Positions 60,358 to 64,000 of a DNA stretch of 64,000 bases are shown here, piece by piece. Position numbers and translations under genes: made by a program. Position 1 is the first letter of the stretch. Every line of letters begins with the position of its first letter. The notes under the pieces are model-generated. The model did not search any database. It was not told the DNA's origin and saw only the letters and a list, made by a program, of their open reading frames with translations. Source of the DNA: Rebecca billardiae RCC1528 (lineage: Eukaryota; Haptophyta); the NCBI GenBank assembly GCA_965240325.2, contig OZ251227.1, positions 124,001-188,000 of the forward strand, read 5' to 3'.

Positions 60358-60995
60358 GTCTAGCCGTCCTCGTGAACGCCGACGCCAACTGCTGGCCGAA
60401 GGTGGGCACGCCGCCTGGCATGTCGATGCCGAGGCGGCTGCGTGTGTTCCTACTCAGTGGGATTTACGTGTCCTCATGCCTTGGCGAGCGGCAGCAGATG
60501 CGGTGGGCATGCCGCTCGCCGTCGACGAGACGCGGTGCGTGAGTGATCCCGTTTCATGGTGTGTTGGGGAGCACCGCGTGGAGGAGAATCCCATTGAGTG
60601 ATGGGAAGGAAAGGGGGCAAGGCACGTGTGAGTCGCGCACGCACGAGGGCCGGCCAGCGGGGGCTGGGCAGGTGGGGCAGTGCGAGTGAGACGGAACCCG
60701 AATAGGAGAGATAGCAGGCAGCCGGCCCCGAGGCGCGGCGCTGCGGAAGCAGGAGAAGGCTAGACGGCCTTTGCGGATGCTGTGAATGGCCCGCGGGTGC
60801 GCACGGGGCCCGGCGCGCGGTGTGCCGCCAGCGGTCCTTGTGTAGGAGCCGGCTGGCGTTGGCACCGGGGCGATCCCGAGGCAGGGCGGGAGAGATGGAG
60901 CAGCGATCCGCGTGGGGGCGCACCCATCGACATGCCAGGCGGCGTGCCCACCTTCGGCCAGCAGTTGGCGTCGGCGTTCACGAGGACGGCTAGAC
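60358..60995. mobile_element. 638-bp cassette with perfect 71-bp terminal inverted repeats around block B'
   Basis: 60358-60428 (starting GTCTAGCCGTCCTCGTGAAC) and 60925-60995 are perfect reverse complements. Between them lies block B' (60427-60926, overlapping by two bases on each side). Both arms meet B' at TCGA, so removing B' and one TCGA would leave a continuous palindrome of about 140 bp. The right end abuts a TA microsatellite. It may be a small DNA element, an invertible segment, or a palindrome that received block B. Confidence 0.75.
60427..60926 (-). repeat. Block B' (inverted copy of B)
   Basis: 500-bp inverted copy of 59331-59830, flanked on both sides by TCGA. The peptide read from both copies is the same over more than 100 codons, so divergence is very low. 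Confidence 0.9.
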
Positions 60996-61058
60996 ATATA
61001 TATATATATATGTAGAGTAGACCTAGATATATAAGAGTAACGGAACTACCGGTAAGAC

Positions 61059-61095
<37 letters not shown>
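60996..61095. repeat. TA microsatellites bordering the repeat complex
   Basis: (AT)n at about 60996-61010 and again at 61062-61094, with 50 bp of mixed sequence between. Confidence 0.9.
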
Positions 61096-61097
<2 letters not shown>

Positions 61098-61453
61098 CTG
61101 TCTGCTACTTGAGTAAGAGTCTGAGACAGACGCGCACATACTACATTTAAAAGCTACAGTGCCTTACCTACAGAGTCAGACAGCTGCTCATCAGTCAGGC
61201 GACGACAGGCCTCACCCTTCCGCGTGACGCCCAGCGCATCGTCGCGCCATCATATTTCGTCGTCTCACTCGTCTGTCACAGTGTAGCACGAACTACGATC
61301 TACTCACATACCATTGTCTCAGTCACACTCACAGTGTCAAGAGTGTGCTGTCTCATCTCTCAGAAGACGCGATGACGACGACGAGTCGACGACCAACCGT
61401 CAGCCAGTGGAAGCCATCATCGTCGTCGGCCGCAAGCCGGCGGCAACAGGAGG

Positions 61454-62410
61454 ATGGGCTACTCGCACGCCGAGGCGCTCAAGCATGTGCTGCTCGCGGC
61501 AGCGGCATACTGCGATCCGAAGGCGATCGCGACGTGGTCCTGCCCACCGTGCACCCGCGCCGCGGCCGCGCTCGGCGTGCCGCGCCTCGACGTCACGGCC
61601 GTTGTGAACGGCAACCAGTCGGCGCTGCAAGCGTTTGTCGCGCGTGCGGACGACCGCGTGTACGTGGCGTTCCGCGGCTCGGCGGCCTGGCTGAACTTCT
61701 ACCTCGACGTCGACGAGTACCGCTCCGTCGCCTACGGCGGCGCCGCGTGCGAGGGCTGCCTCGTGCATGACGGCTTCATCTACGCCTGGCAGGACGTGAA
61801 CACGAGCGTGGTGGGCGCGGTCCGCAAGGCTCTCGCTGCCACGCCGCGGGGCGAGCTCGTGGTGGTTGGCCACTCCCTCGGAGGGGCTGTGGCCGTCCTT
61901 GCGGCACTCGAGCTGCACGCCGCGATCGGCCGCCCCCTCGCCGCTGTGTATACCTTCGGCGAGCCGCGCGTGGGCAATGCCAATTTCGCTCAGCAGTACC
62001 GCTCGCGTGCCAAGCTGTGGCCCACATGGCGCGTGACGCACGCGCACGACATCGTTCCGCACCTGCCGCCGCGCAACTGGCTGGTGCCGTACGTGCTCAC
62101 ATACGAGCATCACACGCGCGAGGTCTGGTACGACAACTACACCGACAGCACGCACCACATCGTGTGCAACGGCACCAATGGCGAGGACTTTGCCTGCGCT
62201 GACTCGGTGTGGGTGTACCAGCTCTCGGTGAGCGACCACCTGCACTACCTCGACCAGCCGGTCTCGAGCTACGCATGCTCGGCAGCCGGCGCGCCAGGGC
62301 GGATGGCGATGCCATTGATGACGACGAGCGCACGACGACGCGCGCGGGCTCTGATGCCAGGGCCTCCCGCTGGGGCCGTCGGAGGGCCTCGTGTAACGAC
62401 TACGCGATGA
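61454..62410 (+). CDS. Class-3 (fungal-type) lipase
   Basis: 318 residues from ATG 61454. The alpha/beta-hydrolase of lipase class 3 shows [14 protein letters not shown] (oxyanion region), VHDGFIYAW, the nucleophile elbow [12 protein letters not shown] (Ser141), [10 protein letters not shown], the Asp in [12 protein letters not shown] (Asp199) and the His in [10 protein letters not shown] (His262). These enzymes hydrolyse triacylglycerol or galactolipids; sequons such as NYT and NGT suggest a secretory route. The frame starts inside the region where relatives usually have a signal peptide ([18 protein letters not shown] follows at once), so an upstream exon or truncation by the nearby repeat complex is possible. 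After residue 275 the chain is Arg/Ala-rich without family features; the true stop might follow a missed intron. Confidence 0.87.
   Translation: MGYSHAEALKHVLLAAAAYCDPKAIATWSCPPCTRAAAALGVPRLDVTAVVNGNQSALQAFVARADDRVYVAFRGSAAWLNFYLDVDEYRSVAYGGAACEGCLVHDGFIYAWQDVNTSVVGAVRKALAATPRGELVVVGHSLGGAVAVLAALELHAAIGRPLAAVYTFGEPRVGNANFAQQYRSRAKLWPTWRVTHAHDIVPHLPPRNWLVPYVLTYEHHTREVWYDNYTDSTHHIVCNGTNGEDFACADSVWVYQLSVSDHLHYLDQPVSSYACSAAGAPGRMAMPLMTTSARRRARALMPGPPAGAVGGPRVTTTR

Positions 62411-64000
<1,590 letters not shown>

Overview
The window looks like nuclear DNA of a unicellular, flagellated, plastid-bearing alga, most likely a haptophyte. This is an inference from four things: extremely GC-rich genes with few, short (about 90-190 bp) GC-rich introns; intron donors that are mostly GTGCG, plus one clear GC-AG intron; cilium genes (CFAP97-like, possibly TALPID3) next to a protein with a thylakoid-lumen-style presequence; and gene families (TPR-CHAT, GCC2/GCC3 membrane proteins, Skp1-type prolyl hydroxylase/GlcNAc-transferase fusion) common in such protists. 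A pelagophyte or another GC-rich alga is not excluded. There is no operon structure, CRISPR array, rRNA or convincing tRNA.

Layout from the left: a USP48-type deubiquitinase (minus, running off the left edge) is head to head with an MGST3-like MAPEG enzyme. A 0.9-kb element with terminal inverted repeats follows. Next are TAM41 (minus) against an orphan small protein (plus), an EF-hand membrane protein (minus) against an MsrA-like protein (plus), a DUF218 protein, and a six-exon Cys-rich GCC2/GCC3 multi-pass protein. A 3.2-kb gene-poor stretch holds a possible retroelement remnant. Then come a 1,704-residue tandem-patatin protein whose second domain has lost its catalytic residues, and a TPR-CHAT protease with 17 nearly identical repeats. 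After an element rich in CACGTG sites come a type II glycosyltransferase (minus) against SDHAF1 (plus), a prolyl-4-hydroxylase/GT60 fusion with an F-box-like start, a four-module AT-hook protein, a PA-domain/SURF4 fusion, a Sec14-like protein (minus) against a CFAP97-like protein (plus), a cPLA2-like protein, a giant Ala/Gly-rich possibly TALPID3-like protein (minus) against a SpoU methyltransferase (plus), and a 2.1-kb complex of shuffled inverted repeats. The window ends with a class-3 lipase and a lower-GC tail.

Six gene pairs are divergent with only 138-207 bp between start codons, so shared promoters are likely. Five genes act on lipids or carry them (TAM41, tandem patatin, Sec14-like, cPLA2-like, class-3 lipase), but they are not adjacent. 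Intergenic DNA is sharply different from the genes: AT-rich, with (TA)n tracts, AGTCA-rich runs and several inverted-repeat elements. Exon boundaries were worked out by hand from reading frame, splice sites and family similarity recalled from memory; no database search was possible.
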